Of a stretch of 64,000 nucleotides of DNA, positions 26,904-38,145 are shown piece after piece. The position numbers were made by a program, and so were the translations under genes. Positions within the stretch are counted from its first letter, which is position 1, and each line of letters starts with the position of its first letter. The DNA comes from JADGNZ01 sp963715895 (GTDB lineage Bacteria; Acidobacteriota; Thermoanaerobaculia; Gp7-AA8), in NCBI GenBank assembly GCA_963715895.1, contig OY970284.1, positions 2,666,001 through 2,730,000 of the forward strand, in the 5' to 3' direction. The notes under the pieces were generated by a model, which made no database searches, had not been told where the DNA came from, and saw only the letters and a list, made by a program, of their open reading frames with translations.

Positions 26904-27850
26904 CCGCACACTTTCCCTCGGCTTTCCTCCTCTGTCAACGCGGCCACGTTCCGTTGCATGCCGGCCAGTCGGGCGCGTTTCACCGCGCTCTTGCGGAACA
27001 GGGTCGAGAAATCGGACTGGTCGTAGCGCAGCAGATCGGTGACCGGAGTGGCGCGGTATTCGTCGCGCGGCGCGAAGGAGGGGTGGGTGGTAGCAGGGGC
27101 GTTGTTCCACGGGCAGACTTCCTGGCAGATGTCGCAGCCGAAAGCGTTGCCGGCCAGGGTGATGTCGGGCAGCGGGCCGCGGTGCTCGATCGTCGCGTAG
27201 CTGATGCAGACCTCCGAGGCGACGGTGCGGTTGGGGAGGATGGCGTCGGTGGGACAGGCGTCGAGACAGCGGGTGCAGGTACCACAGCGGTCGGCGACGG
27301 CATCCGGTGTGATGTCATTCTCCAGTGACGTCAGCAGCGTGCCGATGAACGTGTAGGAGCCGATCTCCTCGTTGATCAGCATGGCATTTTTGGCGATCCA
27401 GCCGAGGCCTGACTGCGTGGCCAGCGAACGATCGGAGAGCGGGCCCGTATCGACGTAGCGCCACGTCTTCCCATGCGGCGCGGCCTCCGCTTCGATCTTG
27501 CGAAGGATGCCATCGAGCACCTCGTGGTAGTCGTCGCCGAGGGCGTAGCGTGCAAGGGAGCTCGAGAGCGCGCCGGGAGGAGCTTCGGGCCGCGTCGATG
27601 CGTAGGGGACGAGAATCACGATCGCCGACTTCGCCCAGGGGAAGCGCGCCGCCGGGTCGCGGCGAATGTTCGCGCTCTTCTCCAGGTAACGCATCGTGGC
27701 GTGGTGGCCGTGCTCGATCCACTCGTCGAACAGGCCGGCGTGCGTATCAGCGAGATCACTCGCGCCGATCCGCGTCACCCCTTCCGTGCGCGCGATGCGC
27801 TCGACGGCGGGCCAGACTTCCGACAGTCGCGTGAACAATTGCTTGATCAA
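26900..27850 (-). CDS. queG: Epoxyqueuosine reductase
   Basis: This 316-residue enzyme catalyses the last step of queuosine tRNA modification, reducing epoxyqueuosine with cobalamin and two [4Fe-4S] clusters. Family marks are MRYLEKSANIRRDPAARFPWAKS, RYVDTGPLSDRSLA with the catalytic Asp, and the cluster motifs CGTCTRCLDACPTDA and CDICQEVCPWN. The C-terminal HEAT-repeat region of some relatives is absent, as in the short form. It overlaps the PHP gene by 4 bases. Confidence 0.95.
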   Translation of the reverse strand: MIKQLFTRLSEVWPAVERIARTEGVTRIGASDLADTHAGLFDEWIEHGHHATMRYLEKSANIRRDPAARFPWAKSAIVILVPYASTRPEAPPGALSSSLARYALGDDYHEVLDGILRKIEAEAAPHGKTWRYVDTGPLSDRSLATQSGLGWIAKNAMLINEEIGSYTFIGTLLTSLENDITPDAVADRCGTCTRCLDACPTDAILPNRTVASEVCISYATIEHRGPLPDITLAGNAFGCDICQEVCPWNNAPATTHPSFAPRDEYRATPVTDLLRYDQSDFSTLFRKSAVKRARLAGMQRNVAALTEEESRGKVCG

Positions 27851-28665
27851 GGTAGCCGCTCGAGGATCGGGCCGATCCAGCCCTCCGGCACCTTGATCGT
27901 CCCGAGCGTCTCGGTCGTCTTCACCGTGCCGTGATCGTCAGAGCCGCCGGTCAGCATCTTGCCGCGGAAGCGGGCGATCTGGCTGTACATTTCGCGCGCT
28001 TCGTCATCGACGTCGGGATGGAGCACTTCGATGCCGTCGATCCCCGCGTCGAGCAGTTGCGGGACGATGCGGGCATGATCGGGATACAGCGTGGGGTGGG
28101 CGATCGACGTCACGCCGCCGGTGGCACGCATCAGGTTCACCGCCTCGTCGATGGCGAAACGATCCTTTTCGACATATCCAGGCTTGCCGGGCCGGAGGAG
28201 CTTGTCGAAGGCATCGGAAACCGAGTCGACATATCCCCCTTCCACCAGCGCGCGCGCCACGTGAGGACGTCCCACCGCGCCGCCGGCAGCGAGCTGTTCG
28301 ACGCGCTCGGAGCTGATGTTGTAACCGATGGCCCGCAGCCGCTCGACGATGCGCCGTCCGCGGGTCTGGCGGGCGTCGCGAAAGACCCGTAATCGCCTCT
28401 CGATCCGCTCGTCGTGCGGGTCAAAGGCGTACGCCAGGATGTGAACGTCGACGCCTTCGTACGCGCACGACAGCTCGGCCGCGGGGACCAGGGTGACGCC
28501 ACGCTCGTCCGCGTAAGCCTTGATCTCGAAGTAAGCGGCGAGGTTGTCGTGATCGCTGATGGCGACGATCTCGATCCCGTTTGCCAACGCCACGTCGATC
28601 ACCTCGGCGGGCGACCGGGTCCCGTCGGAGTGATAGGTGTGGGTGTGGAGGTCGGCGTAACGCAT
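27847..28665 (-). CDS. PHP-domain phosphoesterase
   Basis: This 272-residue protein has the polymerase-and-histidinol-phosphatase metal motifs: DLHTHTYHSDGTRSP at the start, ISDHDN, VPAAELSCAY, then SIAHPTLYP and SDDHG. Relatives such as YciV/TrpH hydrolyse 3',5'-nucleoside bisphosphates or degrade RNA 5' ends. The architecture here is the same, so that function is likely but not proven. It starts 9 bp after ileS and overlaps queG by 4 bases. Confidence 0.88.
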   Translation of the reverse strand: MRYADLHTHTYHSDGTRSPAEVIDVALANGIEIVAISDHDNLAAYFEIKAYADERGVTLVPAAELSCAYEGVDVHILAYAFDPHDERIERRLRVFRDARQTRGRRIVERLRAIGYNISSERVEQLAAGGAVGRPHVARALVEGGYVDSVSDAFDKLLRPGKPGYVEKDRFAIDEAVNLMRATGGVTSIAHPTLYPDHARIVPQLLDAGIDGIEVLHPDVDDEAREMYSQIARFRGKMLTGGSDDHGTVKTTETLGTIKVPEGWIGPILERLP

Positions 28666-28674
28666 GGAGGTCTC

Positions 28675-31476
<2,802 letters not shown>

Positions 31477-31522
31477 GGTGGGGGGCGAAACTACCAGCGG
31501 GGGCGTGGCATTTCCATGGGCG

Positions 31523-31636
31523 GTTGCGCGGTCTCGGGGTTGCGGGGTCTCGCGGTTGGGTTGCTAGGTTGCTGGGTTGCTGAGGATTGTGCGTACCACG
31601 AGACCGCGAGACTCCGAAACCGCGAGACCGCGTAAC
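31523..31636. repeat. Nested inverted repeats, families A and C
   Basis: The left side has GCGGTCTCGGGGTTGCGGGG (family A) followed by GGTTGGGTTGCTAGGTTGC (half of a family C element). The right side has ACCACGAGACCGCGAGAC and ACCGCGAGACCGCG (family A, inverted). It lies just upstream of ileS. A family C arm appears to have inserted inside a family A element. Confidence 0.8.
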
Positions 31637-31640
31637 GGCG

Positions 31641-31889
31641 CTACTGCGACTTCGCCAGCTCGCCGTCCAGGTGCGCGAGCGCGGCGCGGAGCGATTCGCG
31701 GCGGCGTTCGTTGGTGGCCGACTCGAGCTCGTGGAGGATGCGCCGCCGCGAGAGCTCGAGTCCTTCGCGTTTCTGGCGTCGCTCGATCTCGTGGATGTCA
31801 AGGCGTTTCCCGCTTCTTCGCGATGCGCGTTCATCCTCGGCGTCCTGCCGGTTGGACTCAACGGACTTGCTTTCGAATCCTCTTGCCAT
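31641..31889 (-). CDS. Small charged coiled protein of unknown function
   Basis: This 82-residue hydrophilic protein (MARGFESKSVESNRQDAEDE...) is rich in Arg and Glu. Its C-terminal half is an amphipathic helix (LELSRRRILHELESATNERR). Good codon use and a sensible position suggest a real gene. I recognise no characterised family. A cytoplasmic helical protein is the most that can be said. Confidence 0.6.
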   Translation of the reverse strand: MARGFESKSVESNRQDAEDERASRRSGKRLDIHEIERRQKREGLELSRRRILHELESATNERRRESLRAALAHLDGELAKSQ

Positions 31890-31925
31890 AGGAAAAAGGG
31901 GCGTGCATGGATCGCGCCGGTTGAT

Positions 31926-31962
31926 GAATGGTTATCGGTTATCGGTTGTCAGTTGTCGAGTG
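31926..31962. repeat. Left arm of an interrupted family B hairpin
   Basis: TGGTTATCGGTTATCGGTTG followed by TCAGTTGTCGAG is the family B left arm seen intact at 22315. The matching right arm is at 33307-33346, on the other side of the insertion sequence. Confidence 0.8.
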
Positions 31963-31969
31963 AGCGCCC

Positions 31970-33296
31970 AGGTTGTTCCTTTCCAGTCTTGTTCGGGTTG
32001 ATCCTTTCCACTTTGTCGATGAGTGAGCAGCCAGGACGGTGAAAGCCGAGGGGAGGGGGCGGCCCATTACCGTTTCTGACACTCAGATGAAATCGCGAGT
32101 CCGTTCGTCGATTTTGCCGATGATGAAGCCGTAGAAGTGGACCGTGCAGATCCCGTCGTCGGTGGGCTCGATACCGATGGTCAGACCGCGGAACGGATGG
32201 GCGATGAAGATGGGGTGGTTTTGCCACTTGATGTTCCCGCTGTCGCTTACTTTGCGTGTTTCGAAGTGGGCGGCGTACTGAGGTTTTCTTCGGTAGCGAG
32301 GAAATGGACGCGGTGAGGACTGAAAGACCGACGCCGGCCGTTGCATGTCGATTCCTTCGTGAGGACGCTCGCGGTTGTAGGATTCGATGAACTCGTTGAA
32401 CTTCTTCTGCTGGGATGCGAGCGTGGAGGCCGGAGGACGAGTGGTTGCCGCCTTCAAATCGAGATGCATCCGCTCGTGCCGGCCATTGTCCTGGGGATGC
32501 GCGGGACGACTGAAAACACCGAGTTGCATCAACCGGATACTCATCGTCGAGAATGACCCGTTCGGTGAGCCGAATGGCGGGCCGTTGTCGCTTTGCATTG
32601 CCACCGGCAGGCCATGCTCTCGAAACACTCGCTCGATCACCGGCCAAGCCTCCGACAGACTTGTCGAGCTCAGCGCCGTGCAAGCCAGCAGGTATCGGCT
32701 CACGCTGTCGGCGATGGTGAGCGGATAGCAGTACTGTCCGTTAAGCATTCGGAACTGACCCTTGTGATCGATGGTCGTCAACTCCGAGGGCTTGCTCGCC
32801 GTGTACCGGCTCCGAAACGGCGGAGACGCCACCTAGTTGCTACGCCTGCGCTCGCGAATGAGTCCTCGCCGACTCAGAAGTGCGTCTACAGCGCTCCGAC
32901 CGGGCAACTCAAGGTCTGGATGCGCATCACGCAACCGGCGCAGGATCTTCTTCGAGCCCCACAGCGGGTACCGGGTCCGTTCCGCTAGGATCAAATGCTC
33001 TACAGCGTCGGTCGTTCGGTGCGGGCAGGTGTTCGGAGCATGGGACAGATCGATCAGCCCGCTCCGACCACCTTCACGGTATCGCGCCCGCCACAGTCGT
33101 ACTGTCGGCCTGCTCACGCCATACCTCAGCGCCACCTCCGTCACCGTGAACCGATCGTCCGCCGCCATCCGCGCCATCTCTTCTCGTATGTCCATGATCG
33201 TTCTCTCCCTTGTCGGCATCGCCCCTCCCGCGACCCCGATATCATGTGGAAAGCATCAACCCGAACATCTTTGGAAAGCATCAACCCGAACTGAAC
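31970..33296 (-). mobile_element. IS481-type insertion sequence, transposase interrupted by an in-frame stop
   Basis: The element is about 1.33 kb. Both ends carry inverted copies of TTCGGGTTGAT-CTTTCCAC, and at the right end this motif occurs twice in tandem (33247-33292). The left end has one full copy at 31991 and a shortened outer copy. A two-part transposase reading frame lies between them on the minus strand. The exact borders are uncertain by some 10 bp because I could not identify a target duplication inside the repetitive flanks. The whole element sits between the two arms of a family B hairpin. Confidence 0.8.
32083..33195 (-). pseudogene. IS481-family transposase split by an amber codon
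   Basis: The 5' part (from ATG at 33195, MDIREEMARMAADD) holds the helix-turn-helix (VTEVALRYGVSRPTVRLWR). It ends RRRSN at a TAG at 32833-32835. The next codon continues in the same frame with ASPPFRSRYTASK and the catalytic rve domain. The DDE residues are present: Asp in TTIDHKGQF, Asp in QSDNGPPFG and Glu in NGRHERMHLD. A conserved IESYNRERPHEGI follows. A single nonsense change therefore separates DNA-binding and catalytic halves of an otherwise intact enzyme of about 370 residues. Readthrough is possible but unsupported. Confidence 0.85.
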
Positions 33297-33306
33297 CGAG
33301 GGGCCC

Positions 33307-33346
33307 GATAACCGACAACCGATAACCGACAACCGAGAACCGGTGA
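33307..33346. repeat. Right arm of the interrupted family B hairpin
   Basis: GATAACCGACAACCGATAAC followed by CGACAACCGAGAACCG is the inverted partner of the arm at 31926-31962. The insertion sequence separates them. Confidence 0.8.
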
Positions 33347-33354
33347 AGGAACCC

Positions 33355-35247
33355 CTACCGATTCGCCTCCTCCCACTCCGTGCTGACGCGGCCGAGGATG
33401 AGCGGGAGATCGTCGGCGACGAGAAAGCGGTCGTGGATGCGATCGAGGGCGGCGCTGGTGAAGCGGCCGAGGTACTCGTCGCGATTGTGGTAGCGCTCGA
33501 TGATCTCCGCTTTCGGCCAGGGGATGTACGAGCCGACGAAGCTGGCGCGCGAATCGGGGAAGCCGATCTTCGGATCGCGAAGGTTCCAGCCGGTGTAGGT
33601 CGCCAGCGGGACGGCGACCTCCGGCAGGTGAACGCCGGCGATGTCGATGCCGTCGCTGTCGATCTGCGGTACCAGCGACGGGTAGACGCCGTCGACGCGC
33701 GGCGGCTCGGTGGTGATGCCGCGGCTCCAGTCGGCGCCGAGGTCCGTGCGGTAGACCTCGTAGTTGTAGCGGGGGAGATCGACGCCGTGAATGGTCTTCA
33801 ACGCCAGGCCGCTGACCGGCACGAGCGTGCCGAGGGAGATGCGCGGGTAGCGGCTGTCCGGAGGGGCGGTTCCTTCGCGGTCCCAGGCGTCGAGCGCGGC
33901 CGCGAAGCCGTGCCGCAACTGTTCGATACGCATCGGGTTGTCGAACTGCTGTCCGAGAAGCGAGCGCTCCTCGTTGTGCGCGGGCGGGTACGCTCCTCCG
34001 ATATGCGCCACCCCGGCCACGAAGTAGATGCGCACCTCGGCCGGGATCTCCACGTCTGACTTGCCGTCGGGCGTGGTGTGGATGAGCGAGGCGCCCCGTG
34101 ACCAGTATTCGTAGGCGGTGTTGACGTAGAAGATCTTCGGTACGACATGCTCGGCGCGGGCACGGTCGAGCAGGCCGGCCGTGATGCCGGTGCGCGGATC
34201 GGTCTCCGGATTGTCGGTGAAGGGGAAGACGTCGGTCGGATAGAAGAGCGGCGAGAGCGGCTGCGCGTCGCGCGACGGTTGGGCGAAGCGGTGATTGAAG
34301 GATCCGCGTCCGGCGCCGGCGACGTAGACCAGCAGCGCGTCGAACACCTGCTGCCCCTCCTCGTCCGCGTTGAAGCCTTGCCAGACCAGGTGTCTCAGAA
34401 ACCGCCCGGTTTGCGAGATGCCCATGGCGTACGCGCGCGCCGCATGGACGATCGCCTGCGGATCATGTTTCGCATACGCGGCGAAGTCGCGCACCGCGGC
34501 GAGACCGCAGCCGACGACGGCAGGATCTTTGGCGGTGTAGATGACCTCGTAGATCTGTCCGGGGACGAAACCGTCATCGAGGTGGATGGTGTGGTCGTCG
34601 CTGAAATGCCAGCGTTTCCGATCGATCGTTTTCCGTTGGGCGAGCGGTGCGTCGCGCTCGGTGAGCACGGCATCGCCGGCATTGACGTCGGCGACCGGGT
34701 AGCTGGTGCCGCCGATGCTGCCGACGATCACATGACCGAGCGGATGGTCGAATGTCTTCTCGGCGACGACGAAGTCCGCGCGGACGCGTCCTGTGATCCC
34801 GCGCGCGACCGGTGCGTAGAGCCGCAACAGTTTCGGATCCGGCCGCACGTCGAACTGCCACCCCACCTCGGCGAGCGCATAGCCCTGCCGCAGGTAGTAC
34901 TCATCCGGATTCTGGTCGCGGATGAAGAACCGTCCGCCGCGGTTGGGGACGTCGATGAAGAGCGTTCCGTTGCCACCTCTCTTCGGCACGAGCAGGTCGA
35001 CGTCCGCGGAGAACGCGACCTCGCCCTTGGTGTTGCGCGACGCTTTGTCGAGATCGACGATGACGCGGTCGTGCGCATTCGCAGGATCGACGACGAAGTA
35101 CGCCCGTCCCTGGATGCGCTCGTAGGCACCGGCGAGGCCGAATGATTTGCCGCCGAGGTAGTCGGTGCGGGAGGTGATCTCGAAGTGGTCAACGCGGGCG
35201 AAAAGGGTGGTGGTGAGAACTAGCGTGAGGAAGGCGAGGCGGTGCAT
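33355..35247 (-). CDS. Secreted alpha/beta-hydrolase domain protein (Abhydrolase_10 type)
   Basis: This 630-residue protein has a short signal peptide (MHRLAFLTLVLTTTLFA). A long beta-rich N-terminal half contains YERIQGRAYFVVDP and LFIDVPNRGGRFF. The hydrolase-like region has the nucleophile-elbow-like AYAMGISQTGRFLRHLVWQG, a histidine-bearing YFVAGVAHIGGAYPP and the late GTLVPVSGLALKTIHGVDLP. These are marks of the large 'alpha/beta hydrolase domain-containing' family common in environmental bacteria. No substrate is known. It is the gene next to the split family B hairpin. Confidence 0.82.
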   Translation of the reverse strand: MHRLAFLTLVLTTTLFARVDHFEITSRTDYLGGKSFGLAGAYERIQGRAYFVVDPANAHDRVIVDLDKASRNTKGEVAFSADVDLLVPKRGGNGTLFIDVPNRGGRFFIRDQNPDEYYLRQGYALAEVGWQFDVRPDPKLLRLYAPVARGITGRVRADFVVAEKTFDHPLGHVIVGSIGGTSYPVADVNAGDAVLTERDAPLAQRKTIDRKRWHFSDDHTIHLDDGFVPGQIYEVIYTAKDPAVVGCGLAAVRDFAAYAKHDPQAIVHAARAYAMGISQTGRFLRHLVWQGFNADEEGQQVFDALLVYVAGAGRGSFNHRFAQPSRDAQPLSPLFYPTDVFPFTDNPETDPRTGITAGLLDRARAEHVVPKIFYVNTAYEYWSRGASLIHTTPDGKSDVEIPAEVRIYFVAGVAHIGGAYPPAHNEERSLLGQQFDNPMRIEQLRHGFAAALDAWDREGTAPPDSRYPRISLGTLVPVSGLALKTIHGVDLPRYNYEVYRTDLGADWSRGITTEPPRVDGVYPSLVPQIDSDGIDIAGVHLPEVAVPLATYTGWNLRDPKIGFPDSRASFVGSYIPWPKAEIIERYHNRDEYLGRFTSAALDRIHDRFLVADDLPLILGRVSTEWEEANR

Positions 35248-35307
35248 GAGCGGAATTGTAGTTCTGTCATTCCGAACCCGGCCGCGCTGTAGCGACTCTG
35301 CCAGGGA

Positions 35308-35377
35308 CCATCCGCAGATGACGCAGATGTACGCAGATAAAACCGTCTTCCATCTGCGTCATCTGCGGATAAGCCTC
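35308..35377. repeat. Inverted repeat, family F (GCAGATGACGCAGAT units)
   Basis: CATCCGCAGATGACGCAGATG faces CATCTGCGTCATCTGCGGAT with a loop of about 20 bp. The arms contain repeated GCAGATG units. Confidence 0.85.
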
Positions 35378-35440
35378 TTCATCAGCCAGCAGGCCACGCC
35401 ATCGCCTCCGCGAACTCGGTAGCGCCGCCGCGCGGAGACC
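35371..35440 (-). pseudogene. 3' relic of the 35855-36319 gene
   Basis: Read on the minus strand, this stretch ends FAEAMAWPAG and a stop, nearly the same as the FAEAMAWPGA ending of the gene at 35855-36319. The DNA match includes GGCCACGCCATCGCCTC. It is a leftover of a duplicated copy. Confidence 0.6.
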
Positions 35441-35476
35441 CTTCTGCGTCTACCGCCGAAAAGAAGATCGCGGCCG

Positions 35477-35524
35477 GAGCGCTGGCGTCTCGCCGGCTGG
35501 CCCGGCGTGCGTCTCGCCGCCGGG
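35477..35524. repeat. Dispersed GC-rich hairpin, family J
   Basis: GAGCGCTGGCGTCTCGCCGG then CTGGCCCGGCGTGCGTC and TCGCCGCCGGGT; the same element as at 9995 and 56186. The 35248-35584 gap holds only this, family F and the gene relic. Confidence 0.75.
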
Positions 35525-35584
35525 TTACCGCAAATGTCACGGGCTTGCCGGTAAGGCTCATCCGCGGATAAAGCTTTTCGTCAA

Positions 35585-35782
35585 TCACCCGGCCAAGATG
35601 TGACGGATGCGAAGCAGACCATTCGCTTCGAGCAGCTCAGGGATCATGGTCCGGAGCCTCGCCGTCAGCTCCTCGATCGTCTCTGCCTCTGTGGCTAAGC
35701 CCGGCACATCGTCGCTCGTGGCAACCCAAACGCTCGCCTCCGGGTCCCAATCTGCCTGAACGTGGTACGTATTCGACTCCAT
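35585..35782 (-). CDS. HicB/DUF1902-like antitoxin with an altered C-terminus
   Basis: The ATG at 35782 gives 65 residues: MESNTYHVQADWDPEASVW, then VATSDDVPGLATEAETIEEL and MIPELLEANG. This is the partial RNase-H fold of HicB/DUF1902 antitoxins. After that it reads RIRHILAG and stops, and this end is not part of the family. RIRHI is instead the start motif of the neighbouring gene at 36319, and the sequence after it matches that gene's end. So the 3' end was rebuilt by recombination. No HicA toxin is adjacent, so it looks orphaned. Confidence 0.75.
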   Translation of the reverse strand: MESNTYHVQADWDPEASVWVATSDDVPGLATEAETIEELTARLRTMIPELLEANGLLRIRHILAG

Positions 35783-35854
35783 CGCAGTGGAAAGCATATC
35801 AGGAACCGCGATCGCGCTTGTTAGGCTCTGATCAAGTTGCGATAGAGGTTTTCG

Positions 35855-36319
35855 TCAAGCACCCGGCCACGCCATCGCCTCGGCGAACCCCGGCAGCGCC
35901 GCCGACAGCTCCTCGATGTGCGCGCTGGCGATGCCGTCCAGCTCCCGCTCCAGCACGCCGCTGACGGTGGTCTCCTGCTGGTCTGCCCGATAGTGCAACA
36001 TGTCGATGTGATGCCGCGGCAGCCGGACCCGCAGCTCCGCACTCCGGATCGCCTGAGGCAGGATGCCATCCGCGTCGTCCCCGAGCGCCGCTTCGATGAC
36101 GTGCATCGGCCAGATCTCCAGCGCCTTGGCCATCATCTCCGCCCGCGGAAACCACTTCCCGAGCGGCGTCGTCCACAGCTCAACGTCACCAAAGGCAATG
36201 GCCTCGGACATCTGCCGCCGCGTCCACCCGAGGAGCCCCTCCGCCTGCATAATGCTGACATGCGGCCGTGGCTGTAGGAAGATGTGACGGATGCGGGAGA
36301 TGAGGTCGGGCTCGAGCAT
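35855..36319 (-). CDS. Putative helix-turn-helix protein of unknown family
   Basis: The ATG at 36319 (MLEPDLISRIRHIF) gives 154 residues. The N-terminal third looks like a MerR/excisionase-type helix-turn-helix: SIMQAEGLLGWTRRQMSEAI, then FGDVELWTTPLGKWF. The middle has RLPRHHIDMLHYRADQQ and the C-terminus ELDGIASAHIEELSAALPGF. It is divergent from the XRE regulator at 36383, with an AT-rich operator-like gap between them. Relics of its end occur at 35371-35440 and inside the hicB-like gene, so it once existed in more copies. Its function is unknown; accessory regulator or antitoxin are possibilities. Confidence 0.65.
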   Translation of the reverse strand: MLEPDLISRIRHIFLQPRPHVSIMQAEGLLGWTRRQMSEAIAFGDVELWTTPLGKWFPRAEMMAKALEIWPMHVIEAALGDDADGILPQAIRSAELRVRLPRHHIDMLHYRADQQETTVSGVLERELDGIASAHIEELSAALPGFAEAMAWPGA

Positions 36320-36382
36320 GGTTGGGTGCCTCGCTGTTAGTTGTATAAACATATATCAACGTTACTGCTTTGTCAAGGGACA
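36320..36382. promoter_or_regulatory. AT-rich divergent promoter/operator region
   Basis: This gap contains GTTGTATAAACATATATCAAC, an imperfect palindrome of 21 bases (its first and last ten are GTTGTATAAA and ATATATCAAC), with TATAAA and TATAT -10-like boxes. It lies between two divergent putative DNA-binding proteins, so autoregulation by the XRE protein is likely but inferred. Confidence 0.5.
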
Positions 36383-36646
36383 ATGAGGCACTCACGAGAC
36401 ACAACTGCAGCCGGACAACTCTTCGGAGCGCGCCTTCGCGAAGTGCGCCTGAAGCGTGGCCTGAGTCAGCAGGAACTCGCCGAACGGGTAGGACTCCCGC
36501 AGCCGCATGTCAGTGCGATGGAGTCGGGTGCGAAGTTCCCTAACCTCCTTACCGTCCTTCGTCTGGCCGTCGCGCTGGAGTGCAAGGTGATGAACCTGGT
36601 TGGTGTTTTCGACAAGACGGACTTGCCGTCGATCTTGCCGGAGTAA
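36383..36646 (+). CDS. XRE-family helix-turn-helix regulator
   Basis: The ATG at 36383 has AAGGGA 3 bases upstream and gives 87 residues. The Cro/CI-type helix-turn-helix is clear: FGARLREVRLKRGLSQQELA, then ERVGLPQPHVSAMESG. The C-terminal tail (VFDKTDLPSILPE) is short, so the protein is essentially the DNA-binding domain alone. It could be an antitoxin or island regulator. An integrase remnant follows it. Confidence 0.88.
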   Translation: MRHSRDTTAAGQLFGARLREVRLKRGLSQQELAERVGLPQPHVSAMESGAKFPNLLTVLRLAVALECKVMNLVGVFDKTDLPSILPE

Positions 36647-36650
36647 GTTG

Positions 36651-36761
<111 letters not shown>

Positions 36762-36890
36762 ACGACGAACGGAGTCGCCCATTCTCCCGCACTTAGTTCG
36801 CCGAAGGACTGACCAAGGACTAACCAGGTTGTTTTGAGTATGTTACCCGGCACTTTCCGCGTATCATGTAAGAGATTACGCGAGTCGCCA

Positions 36891-37748
36891 ATGCCTGCAG
36901 AGCACGACTTCATCGATCGTTCCGTCTACATTTCTGTACAGATCGACACGAATCGAATCAACTCCCGCCAGGCCATTCCCGCTATGAACAGACTCGAGGA
37001 GTGGTATCGGTACGACATTATCGATCTCTCTATGGCTGAAATAGCGCAGGACGAGGCCGCTTTCGGTGTCGATTCACGCCGGCGGCGGAAGGCATACGGC
37101 TACATCTTTTCGCAAACACTCGCTTCTACTCCAGACGAACGTCAAAAGATCAAAGCGATTGAAGCCGCCATCTTTCCCGGAGGCGCTACGAGCCAAAGCG
37201 AACGTAACGACGTTGAGATCGTCTTCAACGCCTCCAAGTACCAAGCGATTCTGGTCACCGCAGACGGAAACTCCAAGAGTCAGCCTCGTGGCATCCTCGG
37301 TAGTCGCGCTGCTCTTGCCTTGCTCGGAATCCGCGTTATGACCGCCGAGCAAGCTGTAGCCTACATCGCAGAGCAGATTGCCGCGCGTGATCGCAATATT
37401 GTCGAGGGTTGCTGGCGTCATAACCTCGAGCCGCCCGAGTGGGTTGGGCTCGATGCTCCTGAGTATCCGGTCGACTTCTCGGCCTTCTGTCGCGATCGCG
37501 CGCAAGATGAGCCCGTTGCCATAGCCTGCTTTCGATGCCACGCACAATTCGGATCAACGCTTCGGCAGCTACGAAATGGCAGCGGGTCCACCTGTCCTGG
37601 CTGCAGCGAGGACCTTCGGCCGTCGCACGCAGACACAACCTGCCGTGTATGCCGCGGTCAGGGGCTACTGGTAGTAAACGGCACACTATGGGTATGCACC
37701 CGCGGTGGATCCAGAAAGCAACCTAATCCTCTCGTCGACCAAGTATGA
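36891..37748 (+). CDS. Putative PIN-like nuclease with C-terminal zinc-ribbon fingers
   Basis: I chose the ATG at 36891 (MPAEHDFIDRSVYISVQIDT), giving 285 residues; a further 19 residues are open upstream. The first 160 residues look like a PIN fold: an early Asp in VQIDTNRINSR, a Glu in DLSMAEIAQDEAA, and late acidic residues in NDVEIVFNASKYQAILVTADG. The C-terminal part has a CFRC...CPGC zinc ribbon and a DnaJ-like CRVCRGQGLL...WVC, but the final Cys pair of the second finger is missing (CTRGGS). The region is lower in GC than its surroundings. The PIN assignment is inference from pattern. It is followed by a HEPN-like gene. Confidence 0.6.
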   Translation: MPAEHDFIDRSVYISVQIDTNRINSRQAIPAMNRLEEWYRYDIIDLSMAEIAQDEAAFGVDSRRRRKAYGYIFSQTLASTPDERQKIKAIEAAIFPGGATSQSERNDVEIVFNASKYQAILVTADGNSKSQPRGILGSRAALALLGIRVMTAEQAVAYIAEQIAARDRNIVEGCWRHNLEPPEWVGLDAPEYPVDFSAFCRDRAQDEPVAIACFRCHAQFGSTLRQLRNGSGSTCPGCSEDLRPSHADTTCRVCRGQGLLVVNGTLWVCTRGGSRKQPNPLVDQV

Positions 37749-38091
37749 GAAAACAGGAGCGCAAAAAGCGGACGAGCACCCAGCTCGATGCCTGCTCAAG
37801 TACGTCATGGCGGACTTGGAGAAACTTGACAATCAAGAGCTTCGGACGTTCAAGGCAGCGATACTCCTTGAGTATCTGTTGGTCTTCATCCTCGCAAAGC
37901 GCCTCAACGTCGCAGAGGACGATCTGCCGAATCTCGACTACGCCGACTTAACGACTCTCGCCCTGGCCGGGTCCGCCCACGAAAAGCTACGAGCGAAGAT
38001 TCTGAAGGTCGGAGAGGTTCGCAACTACCTTGGTCACTATCTCGACCAGGTGAGTGATAGGGTCAGACCTTCGTTTTCTCACTTCCGCTAA
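37705..38091 (+). CDS. HEPN-like small protein, possibly truncated
   Basis: The frame could begin at GTG 37705, which overlaps the PIN-like gene by 44 bases, or at ATG 37807. Neither has a good ribosome site. It is helical (FKAAILLEYLLVFILAKRLN) and contains VRNYLGHYL at 38020-38037, matching the R-x4-H signature of HEPN ribonucleases. The last residues after HYLDQ come from sequence with a GGGTCAGACC element, so its true end may have been cut off. A nuclease or antitoxin-type role is possible; this is a motif-level call only. Confidence 0.5.
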   Translation: MDPESNLILSSTKYEKTGAQKADEHPARCLLKYVMADLEKLDNQELRTFKAAILLEYLLVFILAKRLNVAEDDLPNLDYADLTTLALAGSAHEKLRAKILKVGEVRNYLGHYLDQVSDRVRPSFSHFR

Positions 38092-38145
38092 ACCATTGAC
38101 GGAAGGGATCTTACGCGTCGCGATTGCAGCGCTTGGGCCTTCTGC

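Noticed and set aside
37678..37748. Programmed frameshift joining the PIN-like and HEPN-like frames
   Set aside because: The frames overlap by at most about 70 bp and no slippery sequence with a following structure is visible.
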